DNA from: Nitzschia sp. pyKryTriq1
Lineage: Eukaryota > Bacillariophyta > Bacillariophyceae > Bacillariales > Bacillariaceae
Assembly (NCBI GenBank): GCA_956465555.1
Contig: OY101130.1
Location: 434,001 to 498,000, forward strand
Direction: 5' to 3'
DNA length: 64,000 bases
Numbering within the stretch: the first letter of the stretch is position 1; every line of letters begins with the position of its first letter. Both the position numbers and the translations under genes were made by a program. This document shows positions 50,282 to 60,150 of the stretch, piece after piece. A model generated the notes under the pieces. That model worked only from the letters and a program-made list of their open reading frames with translations. It ran no database searches and was not told the origin of the DNA.

Positions 50282-51184
50282 ATGAAAACGGTGAAGAATA
50301 ATTTCTTTCAAGATTTGGATGCACGAATGCGACGGGCTGTACAGCAAGAAAGTCGAAGTTTGTCATCATCATCAAAGAAGAAGAAATCCCAAGGGCGATG
50401 TTGTCTACTGTTCATCATGCTATCACCAGTGGTAGTGGTATTGATGATATTATATGTGATGAGCATGTACAACGCCATGGTCCATTACGACGAGCAACAA
50501 CAAAAGCTTTTGCGATTGGCTGAACACGAGGAAGAAAACGCCAAACGAGAGCAGCAACTGTTACGGAAACGTCAAGCAGATGTGGCACGATTGGCAGCGG
50601 TGGGCGGTGGTACCGCCGACAGAGATGAGAAACTCGTAGTGTTAGATGGTGCTCTTGCGACGCTGGTTCTGACAACTTCGTTTGGACCGATTCGGATTCA
50701 GATGAGACCCGATTTATCCGAGGGTTCTGTGGATTACATTCATCGACTCGTGGAGTCCAAAGCAGGGTGTAAAAGGTGCAGCTTTTATCGTGCCGAAAAG
50801 CCTGGTATTCTACAAGGTATCATGGCGGCGGCGAATAAACAAGAAGTTCCTACCAACGAACAGCTTGGTTCCTGTCCTCCTGGCGATAAAGAGGTCATCA
50901 AGAACGAGTGTCCCAAACACGATCCCAACTGTGGTTGTCACGGACCATTAATGACGAGAGGGAGTGTGGCATGGGCGGCAGGTCAAGCGGGAGGACCTGA
51001 CTTTTTCATTGACGCCTACAAAGGACCCGCCACGTGGTGGGGTACGCAGCATACCAATTTTGGCTTTGTGGATGACCCAGCAAGCATGGCGATTGTGGAT
51101 CAGATTTTGAATTTGCCGGTAGCCGAAATGGGAGGGTTGCATTATTTGAAAGATACAATACCCTTTACAATGGCCTTGGAATAG
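50282..51184 (+). CDS. Membrane-anchored cyclophilin-like protein
   Basis: Predicted 300-residue type II membrane protein. It has a basic/Ser-rich N-terminus, a membrane anchor at about 42-63 (LLFIMLSPVVVVLMILYVMS), a coiled-coil-like Glu/Gln/Arg segment (about 70-103), then a diverged cyclophilin fold (about 120-300). Visible landmarks are LTTSFGPIRIQMRPDL, FYRAEKPGILQG (in place of FxRxxxxFxxQGG), MTRGSVAWAAGQAGGPDFFI and QHTNFGFV. A Cys-rich loop (CPPGDKEVIKNECPKHDPNC, then GC) is inserted before the core. The active-site Arg is plausible, but Phe and Gln positions are altered, so prolyl isomerase activity is doubtful. Similar membrane-bound versions occur in diatoms and plants as Golgi/ER proteins of unknown role. 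Confidence 0.75.
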   Translation: MKTVKNNFFQDLDARMRRAVQQESRSLSSSSKKKKSQGRCCLLFIMLSPVVVVLMILYVMSMYNAMVHYDEQQQKLLRLAEHEEENAKREQQLLRKRQADVARLAAVGGGTADRDEKLVVLDGALATLVLTTSFGPIRIQMRPDLSEGSVDYIHRLVESKAGCKRCSFYRAEKPGILQGIMAAANKQEVPTNEQLGSCPPGDKEVIKNECPKHDPNCGCHGPLMTRGSVAWAAGQAGGPDFFIDAYKGPATWWGTQHTNFGFVDDPASMAIVDQILNLPVAEMGGLHYLKDTIPFTMALE

Positions 51185-51604
51185 AAGCAGGAGGGTACCG
51201 GTACACGTAGCTAGGGAGTCGAGGACGAGGGTAACTCATTAGCTCTGCCTTCGGCGCAAGCGAGAAAGGTAGTCCCAGCAGATAAATTGGACGACGCACT
51301 TTTTCGCTGCTTTACGATATACTTTCGGGTAGTAGCTAACTAGTAGAGAGACTAGCTCCTACTCTAGAGTAGACTCTCTCAAGCTAGACAAGTAATGTCT
51401 CTTTCTCTAGAGCTAGCTATTGAAGAGAAATTTTGCAGGTTCATATTCGTACACGTAGTGTTTCCTCTACCGGTAGTTTACATCTGCCTGGCTGTTGGGT
51501 ACGGCCTGTCGTCGACCGCTCATTGTGTGAGTCGCATCTCTCTAGAGTGTTGTACTGTGCGGTACTGTACTGCTGTTTCCAACTTTGATATTTCTCTCTC
51601 TAGT
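51185..51604. other. Intergenic between convergent genes, with repeat copy
   Basis: 420 bp. Holds copy 3 of the recurrent element (51241-51322) and many CTAGAG/CTCTAG self-complementary runs (51340-51420). Confidence 0.4.
51241..51322 (-). repeat. Recurrent interspersed element, copy 3 (diverged)
   Basis: GCACTTTTTCGCTGCTTTAC then GATATA is identical to the inverse of copy 1 and to copy 2; the rest (GATAAATTGGACGAC) is only partly conserved. It lies about 60-140 bp beyond the stop codon of the cyclophilin-like gene. Confidence 0.5.
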
Positions 51605-52624
51605 CTAATGGTAGCGAGCGAGTGGTCCACCTGGCTGAAGGCACACAGTGGGTGGATCAAAATCAAACAGGTAGTAGTCCATTGCGTAAAACCGGCACAA
51701 TTCTATCAGGGTCTGATCCCTGAGCAAATCTCTTCGGGCAGGAAACTTCTCTGCCTTGACCGTGTTCGAACTTGCGTCTCGACTTTTGACCTCATCGGAA
51801 AAGTCCTTGAAACCCGCAATTTCCAGGACTGGCCGTAACTCCGATAGATCACCCACCATTGTGACGTGATCGTCAATTGCTCGATTTTCGTTCATCATGT
51901 AATTGGCTTGCGGAAAGGCGTGAGTATGGCAAGACAAATCTGGTTCGGGGTACGTAAAATCTTTGACCTCGTTCAAGAATGCTCGTACCCGAAAGTCGTA
52001 TTCCCCATCCAGCCAGTTCAGTACTGTATGGTGGTGAATCGCTTGGTATTCGGTGGTGTTCTGGAGCTGTCGGAATCCACATTCGGCCCATGCCGACAAA
52101 AATCGATCAATGGGATCCCGAACAAAGGCGACCCATTCGCGTCGCTGAATTTCAGTGTTATTGAGATCCCATTGCATATCACCGGCCAGCGCCGCAACTG
52201 TAGTTCCGCCACACTTCCAGATATGCAAAAAGGAGAAGGTCTCCGAAACGATAATGGCCGCATATTGATCGAGTTTGGCTTGAAAACGAACCAAATAGTC
52301 AAACTTTGAGGTAATACGGTCCTTTCGCGCCAGGAATTTCCTTTGGTGAAGCAATGATCGTTCCGCTGTGTGAGCTTCCATTTGATCATAATACACATTG
52401 TTTTCGGGGGCTGGAAACTCCTCCTTCTCGATGGGCGGGTCCAGGATGGATGGAGTTCGGACAGACTCCACGCCTCTCAAGCTCGCCGAGAGTTCCTCCG
52501 ACACGAAAACCGTTGCTGTTTGAGAACTCAGGTATAAGACAGCAAACACTGACATGATCATATATGCGACGAGAGACGCTCTACCGATCCATCGACACAT
52601 TTCAAGGATTTGTATCGTCCTCAT
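51605..52624 (-). CDS. Carbohydrate sulfotransferase-like type II membrane protein, paralogue 1
   Basis: Predicted 339 residues. Membrane anchor at about 12-31 (SLVAYMIMSVFAVLYLS), then a stem and a catalytic domain. Sulfotransferase-2-type motifs: FLHIWKCGGTTV (about 133-144) as the 5'-phosphosulfate loop and FVRDPIDRFLSAWAECG (about 168-184) as the 3'-phosphate site of the PAPS donor. The C-terminus ends LIELCRFYAMDYYLFDF, PPTVCLQPGGPL. The fold class is well supported; acceptor unknown, presumably a Golgi glycan. The longest frame opens at TTG; ATGs at 52624 and 52600 are both possible. Shares the whole domain plan and the same tail with the gene at 53662-54627, so the pair arose by tandem duplication. 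Confidence 0.82.
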   Translation of the reverse strand: MRTIQILEMCRWIGRASLVAYMIMSVFAVLYLSSQTATVFVSEELSASLRGVESVRTPSILDPPIEKEEFPAPENNVYYDQMEAHTAERSLLHQRKFLARKDRITSKFDYLVRFQAKLDQYAAIIVSETFSFLHIWKCGGTTVAALAGDMQWDLNNTEIQRREWVAFVRDPIDRFLSAWAECGFRQLQNTTEYQAIHHHTVLNWLDGEYDFRVRAFLNEVKDFTYPEPDLSCHTHAFPQANYMMNENRAIDDHVTMVGDLSELRPVLEIAGFKDFSDEVKSRDASSNTVKAEKFPARRDLLRDQTLIELCRFYAMDYYLFDFDPPTVCLQPGGPLARYH

Positions 52625-53661
52625 AAAGGGAACTAAAATGGATATTTGGCTTTGTGGCTTCTGTCGGCCGGATTGAGGAGCTGCGCTGTACAAAGAATAA
52701 AATGCAGTGGTTGTGTCTCTGGTCGAAAAGGCGTTTCCCAGCGTGTGGTTTCAGTGGTGATCCGGTGATGATAGAGAGCCAAAGTTCAAGATGATGATAA
52801 CAATAAGAAATGGGAGAAGCAACCGCCAGAACCCACAAAGCGACACCTCAAAACTCAAAACCACAAATCACCCATGACCCATGCATGCAAATTCGAATTT
52901 ACTGTTGGGTTCTTCATTGCAACAAACCGACCGATCGGAGTACGTGGCACGATGCATGCGGCGCGTGGGGATGGCGCGGATTGTTATTTAGAGTATACGT
53001 AACCAAAGATATTCAATCTAAGCGCCCGCCGGCCAAAGCACACACATACTCTAATGTGTCTTTACAGCTTGTTTACAGTACCAGTACTGTACCTGGTACC
53101 AGGTACCATACCGATACGTCATCACACCATCCCGTCTATTTACCGGAAGACTACTATACCGTAGTACCAGAGTACCTTCGACCTACTTTCGTTTACAGTA
53201 GTAGTAGTACCTCTCTCTCTACTAGTAGAGAGAGCTCTCTAGTAGAGTAGTACAGAGAGTAGACTCTGTCTACTAGAGTAGAGAGAGGACCTGGTAGTTC
53301 TTGGTAGTAGGCCTATCTTGGGACTTGTACCTGTCCATACAGTACAGCGTGTTTCCCATTCTCCGTACTATTATCGCCCACCAATGCGGCGGACAGCATC
53401 CATCATTCTGCTGTCCTCGAACAGCACCAGCTATGGTACCAGCAACAGAGCGGATACTTGAATAATCCTCCTCAAAGCCATGCTGGGCTTGTTCTACGAA
53501 TGCGAAAAGAATATCTCACAGGAAGTGTGCCTCTATTTTAACAGTTAGCTTGTTGGGCCAGATGGCTCTAAATGAAAATTATGAATGCACGGTCTTATCG
53601 AACAAGTACCGTACTGTCTCAGTTGGTCAAGTCTGACCGATGATGATGTGTGTTATGAATT
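52625..53661. other. Intergenic, 1.04 kb, palindrome-rich
   Basis: Between the sulfotransferase paralogues. 53071-53120 is a run of CAGTACTG, GGTACC and CCTGGTACCAGG palindromes. 53195-53295 is dominated by CTCTCTACTAGTAGAGAG-type hairpins. No gene supported. Confidence 0.5.
53195..53295. repeat. Nested CTCTCTACTAGTAGAGAG palindromes
   Basis: An 18-bp perfect palindrome centred on ACTAGT near 53213-53232 is followed by GAGAGCTCTC and by GAGAGTAGACTCTGTCTACT-type imperfect hairpins. Confidence 0.7.
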
Positions 53662-54627
53662 TTATAAAGTTTTCTCGAGTGGACCCCCAGGTTGAACGCA
53701 GATTGCTGGAGGATTGAAATCAAACAAGAAGTAATCGATGGCATAGAACTCGCATAGCTCTAGGAGTGTACCGTCCGAAAGAAGTTGGGGCTTTGACTCG
53801 AAATAGTATTTCTTGACCAAGTCTTCAGTGGCATCTCGCCCGACCAAATCGCCTCGTCCCATTCGTAGTCCAGCAATTTGCATAATCTCTCTCATCTCTG
53901 AAAGGTCTCCCACCAATCGAACATGGTCATCAATGTGGCCAGTTGAATTTAGCATGAAGTTAGCCTGTGGGAATGCATGTGTATGACACGACCGAAGTGG
54001 CGGTAAATAATCCTTGACTTCTCTCAAGAAAGCACGGACTCGAAAGTCGTAATCTCCTTCGAGCCAAGTGAGCGCACTGTATCTCTCTTCTCCTTTGAAA
54101 TTGATTTCACCTTCGTATAGTCGCACTCCGCACTCTGCCCATGCTGACAGAAAACGCTCAATCGGATCGCGCAGTAAGGCAAGCCATTTCCTTTGTTGAA
54201 TTTCTTCGTTTCGGAGCGGTTGTTGCTGCTCTAACGTCAATTCTTCCACAGTGGTACCACCACACTTCCAGATATGAAGAAAAGAGTAATTCGCCGAAAC
54301 CTTGATCGCTGCGAATTTCTTCACGACAGGCTGGTATCGAGAGGCTGCGTCAAATATCTCTGGGATCTGTGCTTTCCTCGAGATGAATTTCCGGTAATGG
54401 TCCATTGAGCGAGTCGCCTCCAGGGCAGACATTTTGTCGAATATTACATCACCCACGACTTCAGGAAATTTCGACTGATATGCTGTCGATCCGTAGCGAA
54501 TACCTTGGACTCGTTCTGAGAGTAATTTAGATGAAATATCGTGGGCCTCAAAACTCAGGTGTAATACGAGTAGGCAAAAAATTATCAAACTTGCAACAAA
54601 GACCAGTCTCCTTGTCGAAGTCGACAT
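53662..54627 (-). CDS. Carbohydrate sulfotransferase-like type II membrane protein, paralogue 2
   Basis: Predicted 321 residues. Anchor at about 7-26 (LVFVASLIIFCLLVLHLSF). The catalytic domain carries FLHIWKCGGTTVEEL (about 117-131) and LLRDPIERFLSAWAECG (about 150-166), the two PAPS-binding motifs. WLEGDYDFRVRAFLREVKDY, then SCHTHAFPQANFMLN, match paralogue 1 closely. The end (LCEFYAIDYFLFDFNPPAIC then VQPGGPL) is also shared. ATG at 54627 is the frame start. Golgi location and a glycan acceptor are inferred. Differences from paralogue 1 are greatest in the stem (residues 30-110). Confidence 0.83.
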   Translation of the reverse strand: MSTSTRRLVFVASLIIFCLLVLHLSFEAHDISSKLLSERVQGIRYGSTAYQSKFPEVVGDVIFDKMSALEATRSMDHYRKFISRKAQIPEIFDAASRYQPVVKKFAAIKVSANYSFLHIWKCGGTTVEELTLEQQQPLRNEEIQQRKWLALLRDPIERFLSAWAECGVRLYEGEINFKGEERYSALTWLEGDYDFRVRAFLREVKDYLPPLRSCHTHAFPQANFMLNSTGHIDDHVRLVGDLSEMREIMQIAGLRMGRGDLVGRDATEDLVKKYYFESKPQLLSDGTLLELCEFYAIDYFLFDFNPPAICVQPGGPLEKTL

Positions 54628-56793
54628 GTTGGCGGATCTGAATCAATCGGTAGCGTGTGTACTTCAGAATCAACTATTGTAGGTTTCCTTGAATGATGGA
54701 GCGATTCTGATGATGGTTGTCAGTGGATCGTACAGCAGTTGAAAAAAAAAATTATTTCTTCTTGCGGGTTAGTTGTGGGCTCGCTCATCACACAGATCAC
54801 AGACAGTTTTAATCGAGAAAGCCAACTAATAATCAAAGCCACGCAAGCACGGCCCAAGCCACGAATTAGGCTACTATTCCCCGCGTAAACATTGGATCTT
54901 GCTTTGGATCGCCAGATCGATACCTTGTGTCGCCTGCCCTTCATGTGTGTGTCGAGCCGGCATGTAATTTCGCCGTTAGAGGAGAAGAATCGAGACATCG
55001 TTGATATTCATTTCTGTTTACGATACATCCCTTCAAAGCCGGGCGAGCCCTCTATTTTCAAACTTTCTCTCCCCCCGTCCCCGTGCGTCTGCCCATCCAC
55101 CGTGTGCATCCGATCTGCAAACGGCGACAGCAGGAAGTACTGTACCGGTACCGGTACCTTGCCGGTACTTGTACTGTATCCTAGCTGTTCTTTTTCGGCT
55201 TTTCCTTTTCTTTTCTCGGAACAATTGACCCCTGCTGTAATCTCTACTCGAATTCCGGAGTACGGAGTAGTCTACAAAGTAGAGAGACCTTAGCGGAGAG
55301 TGCTATTTGCCCCTTCTACCTTGCTTCTACTATGGAAGTTCGGTACAAGCATAGCATGAAGTTTCGATTCTTTACCTACCGGTAGACGACAGCGTTTGCT
55401 AAATTTGTTAGTCTAGTAGACGTATTGTTGCCTCGTTGAATACTCTGCGATTTCGTGCAACAAGTATGATTGATAGAAAAGAATTTATAAAATGGAATGC
55501 ATTCGATCATAAAGGGATTCTGTCATGACCTTAATGATGCCGCTTCCCCCTTGGCAGAGTGCGATCGAAGGCTTCTATCGAGGAGTCGCTAGTACTGTCT
55601 AATACCAGTATCGCTCGCCGAAGCCCCCGTCACGAATGGCAGAGTAGTATAACCGTCATGCCATGAACAGGGAAAAATCATCGAATACTCCACTTGCTGG
55701 CAGAATCTCGTGTGTTATCCGCGAGAAGCAAACCCTTCTTACTCAAGCTAGATGTAGTGGCTGTCCTACAAGGCGGGGCAAGAGTCGCATACTGTAGGAT
55801 CTTAGAGCGAAGATTAAATTATTGTCGGCGACCGTCATAGAGTGCGAGATAATTGAAATATCGTTTTCGGCTCTCCAAGATGAATATCGACTACGTGCGG
55901 CTTTTCGCGTGGGCCATCGATGATCTGCTGATTGCCGGCTTCGAAATACATCCTGCTTGGAGGTCGGCTCTGGTGGTGGTAGTGGAGATTATTATTACTT
56001 GGAATATTTATTTGATTTGATCGACCTGGGTTTGAAGTTGGATTAGGCACCGAACCCAGCTACAAACGAGCAAATGGGAATCGCGCGATGATAGAAGATG
56101 AATGATCTTAACTGTTGAAGTACCAGGTACTGTACTGGCACGGTACTTGTACTGGTGTGGCGATGATTGATGATTGATCACGGGTTTGCAATTGGATCAG
56201 CGATCATCGAGTGGGAACAAAGCGATGGCTGATGATGAATAGCCGGTGCGATACACACCGGTACCGGTACCGGTAGTCTCTACTCTCTGGTAGTAGAGTA
56301 GTGGCGAGTGGCGATAGGTGGCGATGATGAGATGTTCATGACCATGCTGATAATTATTCTACCGGTATCCATACGAGTAGACTATGGTACTGGAAAATCC
56401 GCCGTTATGCGTGATCGGAGTAGCCCCATCCGGGACAACTGGATCTGATGAAACACCGCTCGCCTTGCCACTTGCCGTTGGCGTGCCTGGCGTTCCCCGA
56501 GTGTAAAATCGCCGAAGTGAGATTCCCCAGCGAGCCGGCCGAATTATCAAAATTTACAGTTCGGTATTTATAAAAAACCAAAAGAAATAGCACCCTTATG
56601 GTTACTTAGAAAAGCGTTAGTTTAGCGAGAGCTCGCCGAGCCACCAAAATGGAAGTGGGGTCACGAAAATCAAATGGATCGCTGATCAAGCACCAAACAG
56701 GAAAATTCCACCATCGCAGATCTCATTTATGTCGAACTGCAATTTATAAAGCAGATTCTTCAAAGCCAACCAAGTTGAAACAACACTTCAGGG
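54628..56793. other. Large intergenic region, 2.17 kb
   Basis: No gene supported. GTACCGGTACCGGTACC-type clusters occur at 55137-55175 and 56253-56275, and CCAGGTACTGTACTGG at 56121-56136. A minus-strand 71-codon frame (56050-55835, with SNNNLHYHHQSRPPSRM) is not convincing. The last 200 bp are the probable promoter and 5' untranslated region of the downstream mosaic protein gene, with a TATAAA-like run at 56746-56751. Confidence 0.4.
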
Positions 56794-59700
56794 ATGATTT
56801 TTGATAAGCTAGCTCTCCCTCTGGTACTCCTCGCCTCGGTGGAATTGTCTTCCGGGCTTGGGGGTGGACCCTTACGAAAACTTCCAGGTAAGGGAGGAGG
56901 CTCAAAAGAAGACAACAGAGAGAAGCTTCACCAGTTCACATTCGATGTTAAATGGAGTAAACCATCATCAAAGAATGGTGGTGAGGACTTCGACAAGAGA
57001 GTTGATGACTTCCTCCAGGACATTCTTTTGGAATCCAAGGCAGATGAAGAAGAAACAGAATCCACGGAGGAAGAGCTCGTCGTCGAGGAAGAGCCTGTCG
57101 TCGAGGAGGAAACTATTGTTGTTGAGATAGATCCCGATGTTGGTGAGAATACCATTGTCGTCGAGGAAGAATCTCTCGTCGAGGAGGAGCCAGTTGTCGA
57201 GGAAGAGCCCGCCGTAGAGGAAGAGCCTCTCGTTGAGGAAGAACCTGTCGTTGAGGAAGAGCCCGTCGTGGAGGAAGAACCGGTCGTAGCAGAAGATAAA
57301 GACTTTGTCTTCGACTTTACAAACAGTACTGGAAACTACACCGCCGACTATGTCGAAACTGTGGGCAACATGACCGGAAACTATACCGCCGACTATGTCG
57401 AAACTGTGGGCAACATTACCGGAAACTGGACTGGCGACTTTCTGGAAACTATCAAGAACATTACTGGAGACTGGAACATGACTGGAAACTGGACTGGAAA
57501 CTGGACTGACTTTATCGAACGAACCAACAGCACCGGAAACTGGACTGGAAACTGGACTGACTTTATCGGGGGACTCAACAGCACCGGAAACTGGACTGAC
57601 TTTTTGGATGGAGTTGAAATTGACACCAATCGCACCGGTGATTTCGTCGTCAATGAGACCCTCAATGGACGTCGTCTTGGGTCCTTTTACAGAAACGAAG
57701 TAAACTACATCCGTGTCGACGATGAGGCTGTTGACCTCCGATTGAACTGGCACACCGATGAGAACATGATGGGTGGCCACGACAAGTATTTCATCAACCC
57801 TGGTATGATGTTTGTTGACAATGAAGACGGAACAACAGAATGGGTCCGTACCATCCGTTACCATTCAACCGGCGGATACTCGAACGGGGTCACCAGCTAT
57901 GAGGGAGAGCCAGTGAATGAAGGCGTTTGGGTGTACTTTACTTCGATCCTTTTGGGATCAGAGGAGTTCACCGGTGATCTTTCGGGCGGCTTCGATGATG
58001 AAAGTATTGCCAAGTGGGGAATCCAAAGAGGGGCCTCTCTATCTGTTGCTGACAAGCACATGCTTTCCAACGAAGATACCTACAGTGCATGGGAAGACCT
58101 TTGCGAGGCGAAACCTGGTTACCTTCAGGAGAAACATGTGCTTACTCGCAAGAAGACTACCGGTGCTGAGGACCCAAAGCTATTTATGTTGCCTTCCAGT
58201 ATGAATGAACGATCTCGCTGGGCTGTCACTTTCTCTTCGTACCCTCCTGTCCACTCATTGGAAGGCGTTTCGTCTCTTGATGACTGCAAATGGAGCGACT
58301 ACAGCAAGTTCCAGATGTATCTTGCCCCCGGTGGCGAACAACTTGCTCACGGAATCGACACTCCTGCCCACCGTCTAAGCTGTGGAAGCATCACAGACCA
58401 TGAAAAGAACTGGATCGCTTTCGATTACGAAAATGAACTCTACTACGTCCAAAACGTTCAACCTCATGTTGTTGTCAAGGTCAATGGGGAAGATGGAACG
58501 TGTGAAAAGGTCTTTGAAACGTCTTCGCCTTACCTTGAGGCTCTTTCAAACCGCGTCTCTGTTCGTGGATCGGCCACTGCCTTCCGCTTGTCTGACGACG
58601 AATACGTTGCACTGCTTCACACCCATGACGACTATTCTCGTGAACCATACACCACCCGAGCCTACACATTTGAGGCTTTTCCTCCATTCCGTGTGCTACG
58701 CGTCTCCAAACCCTTGAAACTTCAGAGCTCTGGCCTCGCATTTGCGTCTTCTTTGACTGCCTACCAGAATAAGATAATGGTCGGATATGGCGTTGCTGAC
58801 CGCGAGTCTCGTGTGATGGTAATGTCCCGTGACTACTTGGAGAAGCAATTCGAGGGAGACTGTGACGGAGCTGTTGATCGCTTGGTCGGACGTTCCGGTG
58901 AAACCTGCGCGGAAAAGGTCGTTGCGTTGTTGCTCGGAGAGGAGATGATGCCTCCCCGCCGAGCCATGAACACTGTTGGCATGTCTTACATGGAATGCCG
59001 TGGGTTGCTTGATCACAAACAATGCGACCCAGAGATGGTTTTGAAGGTCAGCCGACACAACGAAGCGACCAACTGCAACGAAGCCTTTTCCCGAATTGCG
59101 GCTGGCGCAACCTGCAGTGGCCGTATCAAGTGGATCGTCGAAAACACTGACAACGACGCTGCAGAAGCTTTCCGCATGGTTGCTGATGAATTCAAGGTGT
59201 GCCGGGATGTCATTTCGCTTGGATGCACAGGTGACGATCTTCACTTCCCTGAAACTACATGCAAGCCTGCCCTCTTCAATACTTATGAGACCACTGAGCC
59301 GGCTATTCTTTTGTCGATGACTCATGCCGATCAAGGAAGCCTTGAACCGATGATCAAATGTTCCGGTATTTCTGCTGCACGAGGTGCTTGTGAGAACAAG
59401 GATGTCGAGATGTGCTTGGAGGAAGGAAAGTTCCACTTGGTCAAGAGCGGTCCTTACACTGCCCATTCCACTGTCGCTGTCATTCGTGAGGCAGCCGCCA
59501 AGGTTGCGCGTCGCCAACTGGATGATGCCGTACCCAAGGTGATCCTGCACACTCGCAATCCCCTTGAAATTGTATTTGATGACGTCATTGCAACATTGGC
59601 AGATAAGGGTGTCATTATCCCTGACAGCAAGGTTGACATCTATGAATTCCAAGAACTTTCGCGAAATGCTGACAACCACGCCATCATTCTACGATCAATG

Positions 59701-60150
59701 GTCGAGTCTGCTGTTCGAAATATTCGAGAGTGGCAAGTCATGAAGACTTTCATCGACAACCCTGCTTATGATATTCTCATGGTAACAGATGAAGAGCTCA
59801 GCGACAGATTGTTGCAGCCTTCAATCATGGCTGAAATGAGCCGCCATCTTGGTTTGACTCCTGACCACAACGTCATCCTTGATGGCCTTCAGGCATCTGA
59901 GACCATGTATGTGAAGCGAAACGACCCCGATTACATGAAGTCAAATGACTTCTTCCTTGAGTCGTCGGCTGTTCACCTTCAATATATCTGCCACTTGATG
60001 GAAATGGCCCCCATGTTCTTGGGAACAACTGTCCAACAAGGTTACGGTCGTGAGATCGGTATCTTGACTGAATACTGCGTCGGATTCGACGAGGAATGGA
60101 TTGTCACCGCTGGTGAGAAGATCTTTATTGGCTTCTCTGAAACCATGTAA
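56794..60150 (+). CDS. Secreted mosaic protein: acidic repeats, dense N-glycosylation sequon array, beta-propeller-like domain
   Basis: Predicted 1118 residues, one exon, after a signal peptide (LALPLVLLASVELSSGL). Residues about 85-167 are E-E-E-P-V-V repeats. About 170-290 holds 17 N-x-S/T sequons, largely as T-G-N-W-T / T-G-N-Y-T units. From about 300 to 690 the sequence has GH130/mannosyltransferase-like propeller features: GAEDPKLFMLPS, GSATAFRLSDDEYVALLHTH, SSLTAYQNKIMVGYGVADRE. The Cys-containing C-terminal region (700-1118) has VILHTRNPLEIVFDDVIATL and ends GEKIFIGFSETM; I do not recognise it. Codon use is more biased to C-ending codons than in neighbouring genes, suggesting high expression. 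Cell-wall, mucilage or adhesive protein is a reasonable guess; catalytic activity is unproven. Confidence 0.8.
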   Translation: MIFDKLALPLVLLASVELSSGLGGGPLRKLPGKGGGSKEDNREKLHQFTFDVKWSKPSSKNGGEDFDKRVDDFLQDILLESKADEEETESTEEELVVEEEPVVEEETIVVEIDPDVGENTIVVEEESLVEEEPVVEEEPAVEEEPLVEEEPVVEEEPVVEEEPVVAEDKDFVFDFTNSTGNYTADYVETVGNMTGNYTADYVETVGNITGNWTGDFLETIKNITGDWNMTGNWTGNWTDFIERTNSTGNWTGNWTDFIGGLNSTGNWTDFLDGVEIDTNRTGDFVVNETLNGRRLGSFYRNEVNYIRVDDEAVDLRLNWHTDENMMGGHDKYFINPGMMFVDNEDGTTEWVRTIRYHSTGGYSNGVTSYEGEPVNEGVWVYFTSILLGSEEFTGDLSGGFDDESIAKWGIQRGASLSVADKHMLSNEDTYSAWEDLCEAKPGYLQEKHVLTRKKTTGAEDPKLFMLPSSMNERSRWAVTFSSYPPVHSLEGVSSLDDCKWSDYSKFQMYLAPGGEQLAHGIDTPAHRLSCGSITDHEKNWIAFDYENELYYVQNVQPHVVVKVNGEDGTCEKVFETSSPYLEALSNRVSVRGSATAFRLSDDEYVALLHTHDDYSREPYTTRAYTFEAFPPFRVLRVSKPLKLQSSGLAFASSLTAYQNKIMVGYGVADRESRVMVMSRDYLEKQFEGDCDGAVDRLVGRSGETCAEKVVALLLGEEMMPPRRAMNTVGMSYMECRGLLDHKQCDPEMVLKVSRHNEATNCNEAFSRIAAGATCSGRIKWIVENTDNDAAEAFRMVADEFKVCRDVISLGCTGDDLHFPETTCKPALFNTYETTEPAILLSMTHADQGSLEPMIKCSGISAARGACENKDVEMCLEEGKFHLVKSGPYTAHSTVAVIREAAAKVARRQLDDAVPKVILHTRNPLEIVFDDVIATLADKGVIIPDSKVDIYEFQELSRNADNHAIILRSMVESAVRNIREWQVMKTFIDNPAYDILMVTDEELSDRLLQPSIMAEMSRHLGLTPDHNVILDGLQASETMYVKRNDPDYMKSNDFFLESSAVHLQYICHLMEMAPMFLGTTVQQGYGREIGILTEYCVGFDEEWIVTAGEKIFIGFSETM
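57060..57290 (+). repeat. Coding repeat encoding E-E-E-P-V-V
   Basis: About ten degenerate 18-bp units of the type GTCGAGGAAGAGCCTGTC give V-E-E-E-P-V. They form a strongly acidic, probably extended stretch ahead of the sequon array. Confidence 0.8.

Noticed and set aside
51595-51640. tRNA-like string TAGTCTAATGGTAGCG
   Set aside because: No acceptor stem, anticodon arm or T-arm can be folded around it.
56968-57864. 298-codon minus-strand frame with V-S-P-V repeats
   Set aside because: Complement of the sequon array and acidic repeats of the plus-strand mosaic gene.
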